Below, piece by piece: positions 15,202 to 22,530 of a stretch of 64,000 nt of DNA. Made by a program: the position numbers and the translations under genes. Numbering within the stretch: position 1 is the stretch's first letter; each line of letters starts with the position of its first letter. The stretch comes from Planctomonas deserti (lineage in GTDB: Bacteria > Actinomycetota > Actinomycetes > Actinomycetales > Microbacteriaceae). The stretch is taken from positions 372,001 through 436,000 of the forward strand of contig NZ_QANL01000002.1 in the NCBI RefSeq assembly GCF_003067705.1, in the 5' to 3' direction. Below the pieces are notes generated by a model. That model saw only the letters and a list, made by a program, of their open reading frames with translations, was not told the origin of the DNA and made no database searches.

Positions 15202-17022
15202 CTACCGCGTGCCGCGGATGATGTGAGCGATGGTCTCGACGGGCAGCTTCGGCACCCGGTTCTCGTCGCACAGGCCGTTCGTCTCCTGGCGCGTGTCGGT
15301 GAGCTGCGTGTAGCAGAACCCGCGCAGCACCGTCGAGGCGTTCACGGCGTCGAGGATCTCCGAGAGGCGTCGCTCGAAGTCCTCGGCGTCGCTCGCGGTC
15401 GAGTAGCCCCAGCTGTCGTCGAGCGTCACGTTCGGGGCGTAGCTGACGCCGCCGAACTCGGTGAGCATGACGGGCTGCCCGCGCTCCACGCGCCCCTCCG
15501 GCATCACGCTGATGCGCCGGTCCGCCGGGCCGAAGCCGTCGAGCATCTCGTCGATGGCCTCGCGCGTGCCGTAGCGCTTCTCCAGCACCACGCCGCTGGC
15601 CTCGTAGTCGTGGATCGACCAGATGTCGGTGTCCGTGTGCTCCCAGCCGTCGTTGGAGACCACGGGGCGGGTCGGGTCGAGGGCCTTGGTGAGGTTCACG
15701 AGGGCGAGCCCGTATGCGCGCTGGGCGGCGTCGTGCGCCCCGTGCTGCACGCCCCAGGACTCGTTGAGCGGCACCCAGGTGACGATGCAGGGGTGCGACC
15801 GGTCGCGCCGCACCAGCTCGGCCCACTCGCGCATCAGGCGCTGCACCGCGGTCGCCGTGAACGCATAGGCGCCGGCCGTCTCGCCCCAGAGCATGAGCCC
15901 GAGGCGGTCGGCCCAGAACAGGAAGCGGGGGTCCTCCACCTTCTGGTGGATGCGGGCGGCGTTGAAGCCGAGGGAGAGGATGAGCTCGACCTCGGCCCGC
16001 AGCGCCTCGACGCTCGGAGCGGTGAGGTGCGACTCCGGCCAGTAGCCCTGCTCCAGGACGGAGCGGACGTAGGTGGGGCGGTCGTTCAGGAGGAACTGGC
16101 CGTTCTCGACGGCGGTCGAGCGCAGGCCGAGGTAGCTGCCGACCTCGTCGGTCGGGGCGCCGTTCTCGCCCAGGGTCACCACCGCGTCGAGCAGGCGGGG
16201 GTTCTCCGGCGACCAGAGCAGCTGCTCGTAGTGCTGGCCGTTCCGCTGACCGCCGAGCGTGATCTCGAACTCGACCTGGTCCTCGAGCGTCTCGATGCTC
16301 TGCCGGGCGACGATCTCACCCTCGTACGAGATGTCGACGGCGACCGTGACCGGCGTCGACGGGCGGCGGCTCAGGGTGAGCTCGGCGCGCACGACGCCGC
16401 GGGGCACGTCCGGAAGCCAGGCGACGTCGGTGACGGAGAGGCGGGGAACGGCCTCGAGCCAGACGGTGCGCCAGATGCCGGTCGTGCGCTGGTACCAGAT
16501 GGCGTGCGGCTCCGGGTGCCAGTCCTGCTTGCCGCGGGGCATGGTGACGTCGAGCGGGTCGTCCTCGGCGCGCACGACGATCGCGTGCTCCGGAGCGGCG
16601 GGGTCGAGCGCCGCGGTGATGTCCGCGGAGAACGGGGACTGCCCGCCCTCGTGGGAGACGACGTGCGTGCCGTCGACCCACACGTCGGCGCGGTAGTCGA
16701 CGGCGCCGAAGTGCAGCAGCATCCGGTCGCCGGAGGTGCCGCGGCCCGCGGCGTCGAGGTCGGCCTCGGTCACGGGGATGCGGTACCAGACGACGGGGTG
16801 GAAGCTCATGTCGCCGACGCCGGACGCGGGGGACTCCGGCGGGAACGGCAGCTGGATCTCGCGGGTGAACGGCGTCGCGTCGCGCTCCCAGTGGGCGTCG
16901 CGGCCCTCGTCCGCGTCGTCGTACGCGAAGCCGGCCCGCACGTCGAGCGCGCGGTGGTGCTCGCGGACGAACTGTGGGCGGGGGTGCGTGCCGTCCTGGC
17001 GGCTCGGGGGGGCGATGGGCAT
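15202..17022 (-). CDS. Glycoside hydrolase family 2 protein (beta-galactosidase/glucuronidase-like)
   Basis: This 606-residue GH2 enzyme has a jelly-roll sugar-binding domain (FHPVVWYRIPV, ADVWVDGTHVVSHEGGQSPF), an immunoglobulin-like domain and a C-terminal TIM barrel. The acid/base Glu is in VPLNESWG and the nucleophile Glu in VMLTEFGGVSY. ATG 17022 was chosen because GAGGAGA lies 7 bases upstream; an in-frame extension of 33 codons has no support. There is no signal peptide, so it acts in the cytoplasm on imported glycosides. It is shorter than LacZ and lacks the LacZ domain 5, so galactoside, glucuronide or mannoside remain possible substrates. Confidence 0.88.
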   Translation of the reverse strand: MPIAPPSRQDGTHPRPQFVREHHRALDVRAGFAYDDADEGRDAHWERDATPFTREIQLPFPPESPASGVGDMSFHPVVWYRIPVTEADLDAAGRGTSGDRMLLHFGAVDYRADVWVDGTHVVSHEGGQSPFSADITAALDPAAPEHAIVVRAEDDPLDVTMPRGKQDWHPEPHAIWYQRTTGIWRTVWLEAVPRLSVTDVAWLPDVPRGVVRAELTLSRRPSTPVTVAVDISYEGEIVARQSIETLEDQVEFEITLGGQRNGQHYEQLLWSPENPRLLDAVVTLGENGAPTDEVGSYLGLRSTAVENGQFLLNDRPTYVRSVLEQGYWPESHLTAPSVEALRAEVELILSLGFNAARIHQKVEDPRFLFWADRLGLMLWGETAGAYAFTATAVQRLMREWAELVRRDRSHPCIVTWVPLNESWGVQHGAHDAAQRAYGLALVNLTKALDPTRPVVSNDGWEHTDTDIWSIHDYEASGVVLEKRYGTREAIDEMLDGFGPADRRISVMPEGRVERGQPVMLTEFGGVSYAPNVTLDDSWGYSTASDAEDFERRLSEILDAVNASTVLRGFCYTQLTDTRQETNGLCDENRVPKLPVETIAHIIRGTR

Positions 17023-17068
17023 GCGGTGTCTCCTCGTCGAGTGGCAGTCCTGTGTCCCACCGTCATTA

Positions 17069-17093
17069 CAACGTTGGAACGATCCGCGTTCCA
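17069..17093. promoter_or_regulatory. Inverted repeats upstream of the GH2 gene, candidate operator
   Basis: TGGAACG (17075-17081) and CGTTCCA (17087-17093) are inverted around five bases, and CAACGTTG (17069-17076) is a perfect 8-bp palindrome touching them. They lie 47-71 bases upstream of the GH2 start. The sequence differs from the GTTACCGGTAAC operators, so a different regulator would be needed. Confidence 0.45.
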
Positions 17094-17175
17094 GTGTAGC
17101 GACGGCGGGCTCCCGTGCCACGTCCGCCCGCCCGGTCCCGCCCCCGCTCCCGCTCCTGCCCGGCCCCCACTACCG

Positions 17176-17242
17176 CCCCTGCCCAGGCAGAGGCATCGTG
17201 CCCAGGTTGAAGCTGGGCAGGATGCTCCTGCCTGGGCAGGGG
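17176..17242. repeat. Long-stem intergenic hairpin element, copy 1
   Basis: A 30-position stem with two mismatches (17176-17205 against 17213-17242) carries a 7-base loop (17206-17212). The outer arm is CCCCTGCCCAGGCAG. It has the same structure and outer sequence as the elements at 29967 and 30508, but the middle of the stem differs on both strands, so pairing is kept. It lies between the GH2 promoter and the 3' end of the DUF3592-like gene. Confidence 0.8.
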
Positions 17243-17289
17243 CAAGTGGTTTTGCGCGGATCGCGGAGGCAGGGGCACCCGGGGCAGGC

Positions 17290-17715
17290 TCAGCCCGCGG
17301 CGCCGCCCTCGGCGAAGAGGAGCAGGAGCCCGGCGATCCAGGCGAGGATGCCGATGGCGAGCAGGATCCCGCCGAGCAGCAGCAGCGCGCGCCCGTCGTG
17401 GGCGGGGGAGTCCGTGCGCATCCGGTCGGGACGCCGCGACGAGAAGTAGACGTGGATGTCGCTGCCCACCTCGAGGCCGGCGCACTCGGGCGTGTCCGCG
17501 TCGACCTGGTGCACCTCGCCCGCCGTGTCGAACCAGCGCACCAGCGGACCCATCGGCCCGCGCGCGATGACGCCCGTCGTGCCGACCCAGCGCCGCGAGG
17601 CGAAGCGGGCCGCGACGCCGAGGGGAAGCAGGAGCACGCCGCCGATCAGCCCGATCCAGGTGAAGAGCTCGCAGAGGACGGCGAGGGCGTCGAGCGTATT
17701 CACGTGCGGTGGCAT
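17290..17715 (-). CDS. Small membrane protein, DUF3592-like
   Basis: The 141-residue protein has one membrane segment near the N-terminus (about 16-38, containing FTWIGLIGGVLLLPLGVAA), a soluble middle of about 70 residues rich in beta-forming sequence (TTGVIARG, VGSDIHVYFSSRRPD), and a second membrane segment at the C-terminus (LLLLGGILLAIGILAWIAG). This two-helix layout with a beta-rich loop resembles DUF3592 proteins, whose function is unknown. The start is uncertain: ATG at 17715 or GTG at 17703; neither has a good ribosome-binding site. Confidence 0.6.
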   Translation of the reverse strand: MPPHVNTLDALAVLCELFTWIGLIGGVLLLPLGVAARFASRRWVGTTGVIARGPMGPLVRWFDTAGEVHQVDADTPECAGLEVGSDIHVYFSSRRPDRMRTDSPAHDGRALLLLGGILLAIGILAWIAGLLLLFAEGGAAG

Positions 17716-17748
17716 CCCGGGGTCGAGGTCAGACCCCGAGGATACCGG

Positions 17749-18387
17749 CTAGACGTCGAGCGATTCCCCCGGCTGCAGCGGGAAGAAGGTTCCGCCGCCT
17801 GCCTCGGTTGCCGCCTCGATGCGCTGATTGGCCATGCCCTTGCCCGCCACGGACAGGACCATCTCGTGCACCGGGAAGCTGCGCTTCGGCGCGACGGCGG
17901 TCACGTAGTCGATCACCTCGGCGATCTTGAGCCACGGCGCGCCGCACGGCACGGCGAGCAGGTCGACCTCGACGCCCTCCGGGATCGTGAAGGAGTCGCC
18001 GGGGTAGAAGAGCGTGTCGTTGACGAGCACGCCGAGGTTGTCGATCACGGGGATGGACGAGTGGATGATGGCGTGGGTGCCGCCGAAGAAGCGCAGCGTG
18101 AAGCCGTCCACCTCGACGGTGTCCCCGGCGTTGACGACCGTGATCTCGAAGTCCTCGGCGGCGGCGGCCACGCCCGCGGGGGCGAAGATGGGCACGCCCG
18201 GGTTCATGCCGACGATGCGGTTGAGCTGCTCGGGCGTCCAGTGGTCGGGGTGCTCGTGGGTGATCACGATGGCGGCGGTGTTCGCGGTCTCGGTGAGCGG
18301 GGTCGTGAAGGATCCCGGATCGACGAACAGCTTCCGGCCGGAGTTCTCGAGCAGGAGGGCGGCGTGTTCGTACTTCGTCAGGCGCAT
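17749..18387 (-). CDS. Metallo-beta-lactamase-fold hydrolase (UlaG/L-ascorbate-lactonase-like)
   Basis: This 212-residue protein has the metal-binding motif THEHPDHW (HxHxDH), a later GTHAIIH with another His ligand, the Asp-containing FYPGDSFTIPEG and a final His (FPVHEM). The order fits small MBL-fold proteins related to UlaG and YtkL, often annotated as metal-dependent hydrolases. The substrate is unknown. ATG 18387 begins the conserved MRLTKYEHAALLLE. A GTG at 18402 would add five residues; GGAGG touches the ATG at 18387, which is too close for a normal Shine-Dalgarno site, so the exact start is open. Confidence 0.8.
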   Translation of the reverse strand: MRLTKYEHAALLLENSGRKLFVDPGSFTTPLTETANTAAIVITHEHPDHWTPEQLNRIVGMNPGVPIFAPAGVAAAAEDFEITVVNAGDTVEVDGFTLRFFGGTHAIIHSSIPVIDNLGVLVNDTLFYPGDSFTIPEGVEVDLLAVPCGAPWLKIAEVIDYVTAVAPKRSFPVHEMVLSVAGKGMANQRIEAATEAGGGTFFPLQPGESLDV

Positions 18388-18448
18388 CCTCCGATGCAAC
18401 ACCGTGCGTCCGTTCTCCGCAAATACCCGCCCGCGGTCGGCGACGCCC

Positions 18449-18454
18449 TACTCT
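18449..18454 (+). promoter_or_regulatory. -10 element of a leaderless promoter for the diacylglycerol-kinase-like gene
   Basis: TACTCT lies seven bases before ATG 18462, and no Shine-Dalgarno sequence is present, so the transcript should start at the ATG. Confidence 0.55.
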
Positions 18455-18461
18455 TCGACCC

Positions 18462-19394
18462 ATGCCCGCCGAAGCGCCCGCCCGCACCATCGTCGTCGCG
18501 ATCAACCCGGATGCGGCATCCGGGCGGGGCGCCGCCGTGGGAGCGCGCACCGTGGCCGCCCTCCGTCGCGCGGGCTGGATTGTCACGCCGCTGCAGGAGG
18601 ACTCGGCCGATGCGCTCGCCGCGGCCGTCGCCGTCGCCCTCGCCGGTGGACCGCGCGCGCTGATCGTCGTCGGCGGGGACGGCATGGTGGGGCTCGGCGC
18701 CAACGCGGTCGCGGGCACGGACGTGCCGCTCGGCATCGTGCCCTGCGGAACGGGCAACGACATGGCGCGGAACCTGGGGCTGCCCGTCGGCGACGTCGCG
18801 GCCGCGCTGAGTCGGCTGGTCGCGGCCCTGGCTCCGTCCGGCGGCGGGTCGCGGCGGATCGATGCCGGCCTCGTCACGCACGCCGACGGCCGCGAGACGT
18901 GGTTCGCCTGCGCCCTCTCGGCCGGCTTCGACGCTGCCGTGAACGAGCGGGCCAACCGGATGCGCCGGCCGCGCGGCGCCTCCCGCTACGTGCTCGCGCT
19001 CCTCCGGGAGCTGGTGACCTTCGGGCCCGTGGACTACCGGCTCACGATCGACGGCCGCGAGGAGCGGGAGCCGGCGGCGCTCGTCTCGGTGGGCAACGCG
19101 GGATCGATCGGCGGCGGCATGCGCATCACGCCGGACGCCGTGCTCGACGACGGCGCGCTCGACGTGCTGATCGTCGCCCCCGTGTCCCGGCTCACCTTCC
19201 TGCGCCTGTTCCCGCGCGTCTTCCGCGGCACGCACGCCGCCCTCCCGCAGGTGCGGCTGCTCCGGGCCCGCGCGATCCGCATCGCCGCGACCGGTGCCCG
19301 CGGCGGCATCGTCGCCTACGCGGACGGCGAGCGGCTCGGCCCCCTGCCGCTCGACATCCGGGTGGTTCCTGGCGCCCTCGCCGTGCTCGTCTGA
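18462..19394 (+). CDS. Diacylglycerol kinase-family lipid kinase
   Basis: The 310-residue protein has the DagK/YegS/LCB5 catalytic signatures: INPDAASGRG near residue 14, the nucleotide-binding GGDGMVGLGANA and the GTGNDMARNLGLP loop. The C-terminal domain carries GNAGSIGGGMRITPDAVLDDG, another conserved family segment. It would phosphorylate diacylglycerol or a related lipid at the inner face of the membrane. It is transcribed divergently from the MBL-fold gene and lies about 100 bases upstream of tRNA-Glu. Confidence 0.9.
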   Translation: MPAEAPARTIVVAINPDAASGRGAAVGARTVAALRRAGWIVTPLQEDSADALAAAVAVALAGGPRALIVVGGDGMVGLGANAVAGTDVPLGIVPCGTGNDMARNLGLPVGDVAAALSRLVAALAPSGGGSRRIDAGLVTHADGRETWFACALSAGFDAAVNERANRMRRPRGASRYVLALLRELVTFGPVDYRLTIDGREEREPAALVSVGNAGSIGGGMRITPDAVLDDGALDVLIVAPVSRLTFLRLFPRVFRGTHAALPQVRLLRARAIRIAATGARGGIVAYADGERLGPLPLDIRVVPGALAVLV

Positions 19395-19493
19395 CCCCTC
19401 GGCGCTGCTGAGAGAACGGGCCTGGCCGGGTGGTCCCGCGCTCGATTTCGTTCGGCGCCGTTCCGTATGGCATACTCGTTGAGTTGCAAAAAC

Positions 19494-19566
19494 GGCCCCA
19501 TCGTTTAGCGGCCTAGGACGTCGCCCTCTCACGGCGGTAACGCGGGTTCAAATCCCGCTGGGGTCA
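19494..19566 (+). tRNA. tRNA-Glu (anticodon CTC)
   Basis: The 73-base sequence folds as a cloverleaf. The acceptor GGCCCCA (19494-19500) pairs with TGGGGTC (19559-19565). The anticodon stem TCGCC/GGCGG encloses the loop CTCTCAC, with anticodon CTC at 19528-19530. The T arm is GCGGG-TTCAAAT-CCCGC. The discriminator is A at 19566 and CCA is not encoded. The sequence closely follows actinobacterial tRNA-Glu. Confidence 0.95.
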
Positions 19567-19577
19567 CAACACACGCG

Positions 19578-19603
19578 AAACCCCCTCCACTCGGAGGGGG
19601 TTT
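19578..19603 (+). terminator. Rho-independent terminator of tRNA-Glu
   Basis: AAACCCCCTCC pairs with GGAGGGGGTTT around the loop ACTC; the TTT ends the stem. It starts 12 bases past the tRNA 3' end. Confidence 0.85.
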
Positions 19604-19656
19604 CGTCGTTCCCGGGACATCGCCGCCGCTGCTCGCTCCGGAACGGCCCCGACTAG

Positions 19657-19721
19657 CCCGTGAGGTGCCCAAAACGGTCCCGTTTCGGGCGAAAAGGGAA
19701 CCGATCTGGGCACCTCACGGG
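19657..19721. repeat. Long inverted repeat with internal second stem
   Basis: CCCGTGAGGTGCCCA (19657-19671) pairs perfectly with TGGGCACCTCACGGG (19707-19721). Inside, CGGTCCCGTTTC and GAAAAGGGAACCG can pair imperfectly around GGGC, making one extended hairpin. It sits between the tRNA terminator and the 3' end of the convergent TetR gene and has no T-tract. The role is unknown. Confidence 0.8.
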
Positions 19722-19738
19722 AGCAGCAGGGGGACCCC

Positions 19739-20353
19739 CTACTCGGCGGGGCGGAACGGCAGGGGCTTCGAGAGGAACGCCTGCACGACAGGGGCGTGTG
19801 ACGCGATGAGCTGCTCCCGCGGCATGCTCGCCACCGGTTCCAGCTTCCAGATGTACCGGGTGACGCCCAGGCCGGCGGCGACGGTACTGACGAGCCCGGA
19901 CCGCACGGCCGCCTCGTCGAGCGGGGTGTCCTCCGGGAGGGCCAGACGCACGCCCTCCGTCGTGAGCTGCACCAGCCGGCGGTAGGCCTCGTTGTCGCGC
20001 TCAGCGGCGAACGCGACCCAGCGCATGATGGTGACGCCCATCGGGTGCTCCCACACGTCGAGGCAGGCCTCGAGGTACGCCCGTCCGCGGTCGTCGACGG
20101 GCAGGCCGGGCAGCTGCCGGAAGGGCAGGCGCAGTTCCTCGGGGATGCGCAGCGCCTCCTCGAGGAGGGCTTCGGTGGAGCCGAAGTAGTAGCGCACTAG
20201 GCTGGGGTCGACACTGGCCTCGCTGGCGATGCGCCGTGCACTCACCCGGTCGACGCCGAGTTCCATGAACAGGGAGCGCGCGGCGTTCACGATCGACTCG
20301 CGCGCGTCTCCGTCCGTCCGTGGCCCGCGCTTCCGGGTCTCTGACTTTTCCAT
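19739..20353 (-). CDS. TetR-family transcriptional regulator, first of a tandem pair
   Basis: The 204-residue protein has a TetR N-terminal helix-turn-helix: SIVNAARSLFMELGVDRVSA, then RRIASEASVDPSLVRYYFGS at about residues 40-60. An all-alpha C-terminal domain follows with a conserved GVTRYIWKLEPVASMP segment shared with the next gene. ATG 20353 has GAGGA seven bases upstream. The ligand and target are unknown; no efflux pump or enzyme gene is adjacent. It and its neighbour align over their whole length, so they probably arose by tandem duplication. Confidence 0.88.
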   Translation of the reverse strand: MEKSETRKRGPRTDGDARESIVNAARSLFMELGVDRVSARRIASEASVDPSLVRYYFGSTEALLEEALRIPEELRLPFRQLPGLPVDDRGRAYLEACLDVWEHPMGVTIMRWVAFAAERDNEAYRRLVQLTTEGVRLALPEDTPLDEAAVRSGLVSTVAAGLGVTRYIWKLEPVASMPREQLIASHAPVVQAFLSKPLPFRPAE

Positions 20354-20427
20354 CTTGTGATCCTCGATCGGTATCACGCGCGGAACCCGTCGGTCCTCGA
20401 AGGATCAGCGTTACTCGGTTAGGCGCA

Positions 20428-21075
20428 CTATTCGGGTAGAGGGCCGGTCAGGTACGACTGAACCAGGGGCGCCTGACTGCCGATGAGACGCTCGAAAGGC
20501 ATGCTCGCGAGCGGCTCCATTCGCCATACATAGCGCGTTATGCCGAGTCCGGTCAATACGGAATTCACGTATGCGGAACGAATGTCGATCTCGGCCTGGG
20601 GAGTGCCGTCCGGAAGGGCCGCGTGCCACAGCTTGGGGGTGGCGTCGACGAACCGGCGGTAGGCCAGGCTCTCCCGGTTGCAGGCCCCCGTGAGCCAGAT
20701 CATGAAGGCGCGGCCGTGCGGGTCCTCCCACACGCGCAGGGCGGCGCGCAGCAGCGCCTCGCCGCGCTCCTCGGCCGGCAGCTTCGCCAGTTCGAGGAAC
20801 GGATCCATGAGCTCACCGTTGGGGCGCATCACCTCGGCGAGCAACGCCTCGACCGAGCCGAAGTAGTAGCGGATGAGGCTCGGGTCGACGCCGGCCTCAC
20901 TCGCGATGCGGCGGGCACTCACGTGCTCGGGCCCGTGCTCGATGAACAGGGCGCCCGCGGCATCGACGATGGCCCTGCGGGCGTCCCCGCTGGTGCGCGG
21001 ACCGCGCCGGCGCGCCGCGGCGTCGTCGCCGTTGTGCTCCGGTGGGGCGGCCGGTTCCGTGGTCATGAACGACAT
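20428..21075 (-). CDS. TetR-family transcriptional regulator, second of a tandem pair
   Basis: This 215-residue TetR protein has the helix-turn-helix AIVDAAGALFIEHGPEHVSA followed by RRIASEAGVDPSLIRYYFGS. The C-terminal half keeps GITRYVWRMEPLASMPFERL, nearly matching its neighbour downstream. ATG 21075 has GAGGA five bases upstream. The gap between the two genes is 74 bases. It is divergent from the TerC gene, whose long leader holds a riboswitch, so direct control of terC is not required. Target unknown. Confidence 0.88.
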   Translation of the reverse strand: MSFMTTEPAAPPEHNGDDAAARRRGPRTSGDARRAIVDAAGALFIEHGPEHVSARRIASEAGVDPSLIRYYFGSVEALLAEVMRPNGELMDPFLELAKLPAEERGEALLRAALRVWEDPHGRAFMIWLTGACNRESLAYRRFVDATPKLWHAALPDGTPQAEIDIRSAYVNSVLTGLGITRYVWRMEPLASMPFERLIGSQAPLVQSYLTGPLPE

Positions 21076-21157
21076 GGCGTTCCTCGATTCTCGGTCGGGT
21101 TGCCGCAACGGTAGCGCCTGGAGTCGGGAACACCCGAGAACGCGCCGTGCACTGGGG

Positions 21158-21163
21158 TACGAT
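21158..21163 (+). promoter_or_regulatory. -10 element upstream of the terC riboswitch
   Basis: TACGAT lies about ten bases before the 5' end of the riboswitch fold, placing the transcription start near 21170. A convincing -35 element is not seen. Confidence 0.45.
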
Positions 21164-21172
21164 GGGCAATCG

Positions 21173-21273
21173 CGAAGGGGAGTATCCCACTACGCCGTAG
21201 TCGTCAGTACGGGCTCCAACGGAGCGGCCCCGGCACGGTGGCATCTGTTTTCGGGGTGTGGGAGAGACTTTCG
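21173..21273 (+). ncRNA. yybP-ykoY (Mn2+) riboswitch
   Basis: The leader contains the conserved blocks of this riboswitch in order: AAGGGGAGTA at the 5' side, GTCGTCAGTACG, CGGCCCCGGCAC and GAGACTTTCG at the 3' side. P1 pairs CGAAGG with CTTTCG; P2 pairs TCCCAC (21185-21190) with GTGGGA (21258-21263). The downstream gene is a TerC-family protein, the commonest partner of this riboswitch. About 90 bases separate the aptamer from the GTG start, enough for a terminator or ribosome-site switch. Mn2+ binding should raise terC expression. Confidence 0.88.
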
Positions 21274-21362
21274 GGTTCTGTCACGCCTACCGCCACCTGC
21301 ACAGGCTCGCTGCCCACCAGGGCGCGGCAACCGCAAGGTCCGTCACCCGCAAAGGAAACCCC

Positions 21363-22397
21363 GTGGAACTCGCACTCCCCGCATGGTTCGAGATCGGCTC
21401 GTTCATCGTCCTGATCCTGATCCTCGTCGCCGACCTCCTCATCGTGTACCGCCGGCCGCACGTGCCATCTGTTCGCGAGTCCAGCCTCTGGGTCGGCTTC
21501 TACGTCGGGCTCGCGCTGATCTTCGCGCTCCTCATGCTCGTGCTCGGCGACGCGGAGCACGCGGGCCAGTTCCTCGCGGGATGGCTGACGGAGTACAGCC
21601 TGTCGATCGACAACCTCTTCGTCTTCGTGATCATCATGGCGAGGTTCTCGGTGCCCAGGAAGTACCAGCAGGAGGTGCTCATGGTGGGCATCGTCATCGC
21701 CCTGGTGTTCCGCGGCATCTTCATCCTGCTCGGCGCCCAGCTCATCGAGAACTTCAGCTGGATCTTCTACATCTTCGGCGCGTTCCTGCTCTACACGGCG
21801 GTGCACCAGGCGCTCGCCAAGGAGGAGAACGACGACGAGGGCGAGAACGGCCTCATCAAGTTCCTCCGCCGCCACATGAGCATCTCCAACGAGTACGCCG
21901 GATCCAAGGTCCGCACGGTCATCGACGGCAAGAAGGTCTTCACGCCGATGATCATCGTGTTCGTCGCCATCGGCACGACCGACCTCATCTTCGCGCTCGA
22001 CTCGATCCCGGCCATCTTCGGCATCACGCAGAGCCCCTTCATCGTGTTCACGGCGAACATCTTCGCCCTCATGGGTCTCCGCCAGCTCTACTTCCTGCTC
22101 GGTGGCCTGCTCGACCGCCTGCACTACCTCAAGTACGGCATCGCGTTCATCCTGTTCTTCATCGGCGTGAAGCTCGTCTTCCACGCCATGCACGAGAACG
22201 AGTTGCCCTTCATCAACGGCGGTCAGCACATCGAGTGGGCCCCCGAGATCGACACCTGGACCTCGCTGGGCGTCATCGTGGGCACCATGATCGTGGCGAC
22301 CGTCGCGAGCCTCATCCGCATGCGCCGCGAGAGCCGCGCCGTGCCCGCCGCCCACGGCGACGAGCGCGCCGCGGAGATCAGCGCGGACCGCGACTAG
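21363..22397 (+). CDS. TerC-family integral membrane protein, probable Mn2+ exporter
   Basis: This 344-residue protein has about eight or nine membrane segments. The TerC signature acidic residues are in membrane segments: WLTEYSLSIDNLFVFVIIMA and IGTTDLIFALDSIPAIFGIT. The two Asp-containing helices form the metal path in Alx/MneA-type exporters. GTG 21363 has AAAGGA upstream. The preceding Mn2+ riboswitch strongly supports export of manganese (or insertion of Mn into exported enzymes) rather than tellurite resistance, the historical name of the family. The short Glu/Asp-rich cytoplasmic loop EENDDEGENG may sense ions. Confidence 0.92.
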   Translation: MELALPAWFEIGSFIVLILILVADLLIVYRRPHVPSVRESSLWVGFYVGLALIFALLMLVLGDAEHAGQFLAGWLTEYSLSIDNLFVFVIIMARFSVPRKYQQEVLMVGIVIALVFRGIFILLGAQLIENFSWIFYIFGAFLLYTAVHQALAKEENDDEGENGLIKFLRRHMSISNEYAGSKVRTVIDGKKVFTPMIIVFVAIGTTDLIFALDSIPAIFGITQSPFIVFTANIFALMGLRQLYFLLGGLLDRLHYLKYGIAFILFFIGVKLVFHAMHENELPFINGGQHIEWAPEIDTWTSLGVIVGTMIVATVASLIRMRRESRAVPAAHGDERAAEISADRD

Positions 22398-22447
22398 GGG
22401 GCAAGAACAGCCCGACCAGAGCTCGGCCGGCCACCGGTTCAGCGCAC

Positions 22448-22475
22448 AGGCCTCGCCCCCGCAGGGGCGGGGCCT
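22448..22475 (+). terminator. GC-rich hairpin between terC and the PP2C gene
   Basis: AGGCCTCGCCCC (22448-22459) pairs with GGGGCGGGGCCT (22464-22475), one T-G pair, around CGCA. It has no T-tract. It follows terC by 51 bases and precedes the PP2C promoter. Confidence 0.55.
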
Positions 22476-22483
22476 GACTGGTA
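22475..22483 (+). promoter_or_regulatory. Extended -10 promoter of the PP2C phosphatase gene
   Basis: TGGTACGGT reads as an extended -10 (TGN plus TACGGT). Transcription would start near 22490 and give a leader of about 40 bases before the GTG at 22531, which has its own AAAGGG site. Exact placement is approximate. Confidence 0.35.
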
Positions 22484-22530
22484 CGGTGAGCGGTCCACCG
22501 CCTCACCGCGCCAGCATTCGAAAGGGACCC

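Noticed and set aside
15202-17121. An N-terminal extension of 33 codons on the GH2 gene
   Set aside because: GAGGAGA supports ATG 17022, and the upstream codons overlap the inverted-repeat operator region and have no family similarity.
17100-17290. A gene between the GH2 gene and the DUF3592-like gene
   Set aside because: Only short frames with no motif are seen; the sequence is explained by hairpin element copy 1 and promoter.
22486-22530. Earlier GTG start for the PP2C phosphatase
   Set aside because: AAAGGG sits correctly before GTG 22531. The upstream 15 codons encode nothing conserved and would start very close to the promoter hexamer.
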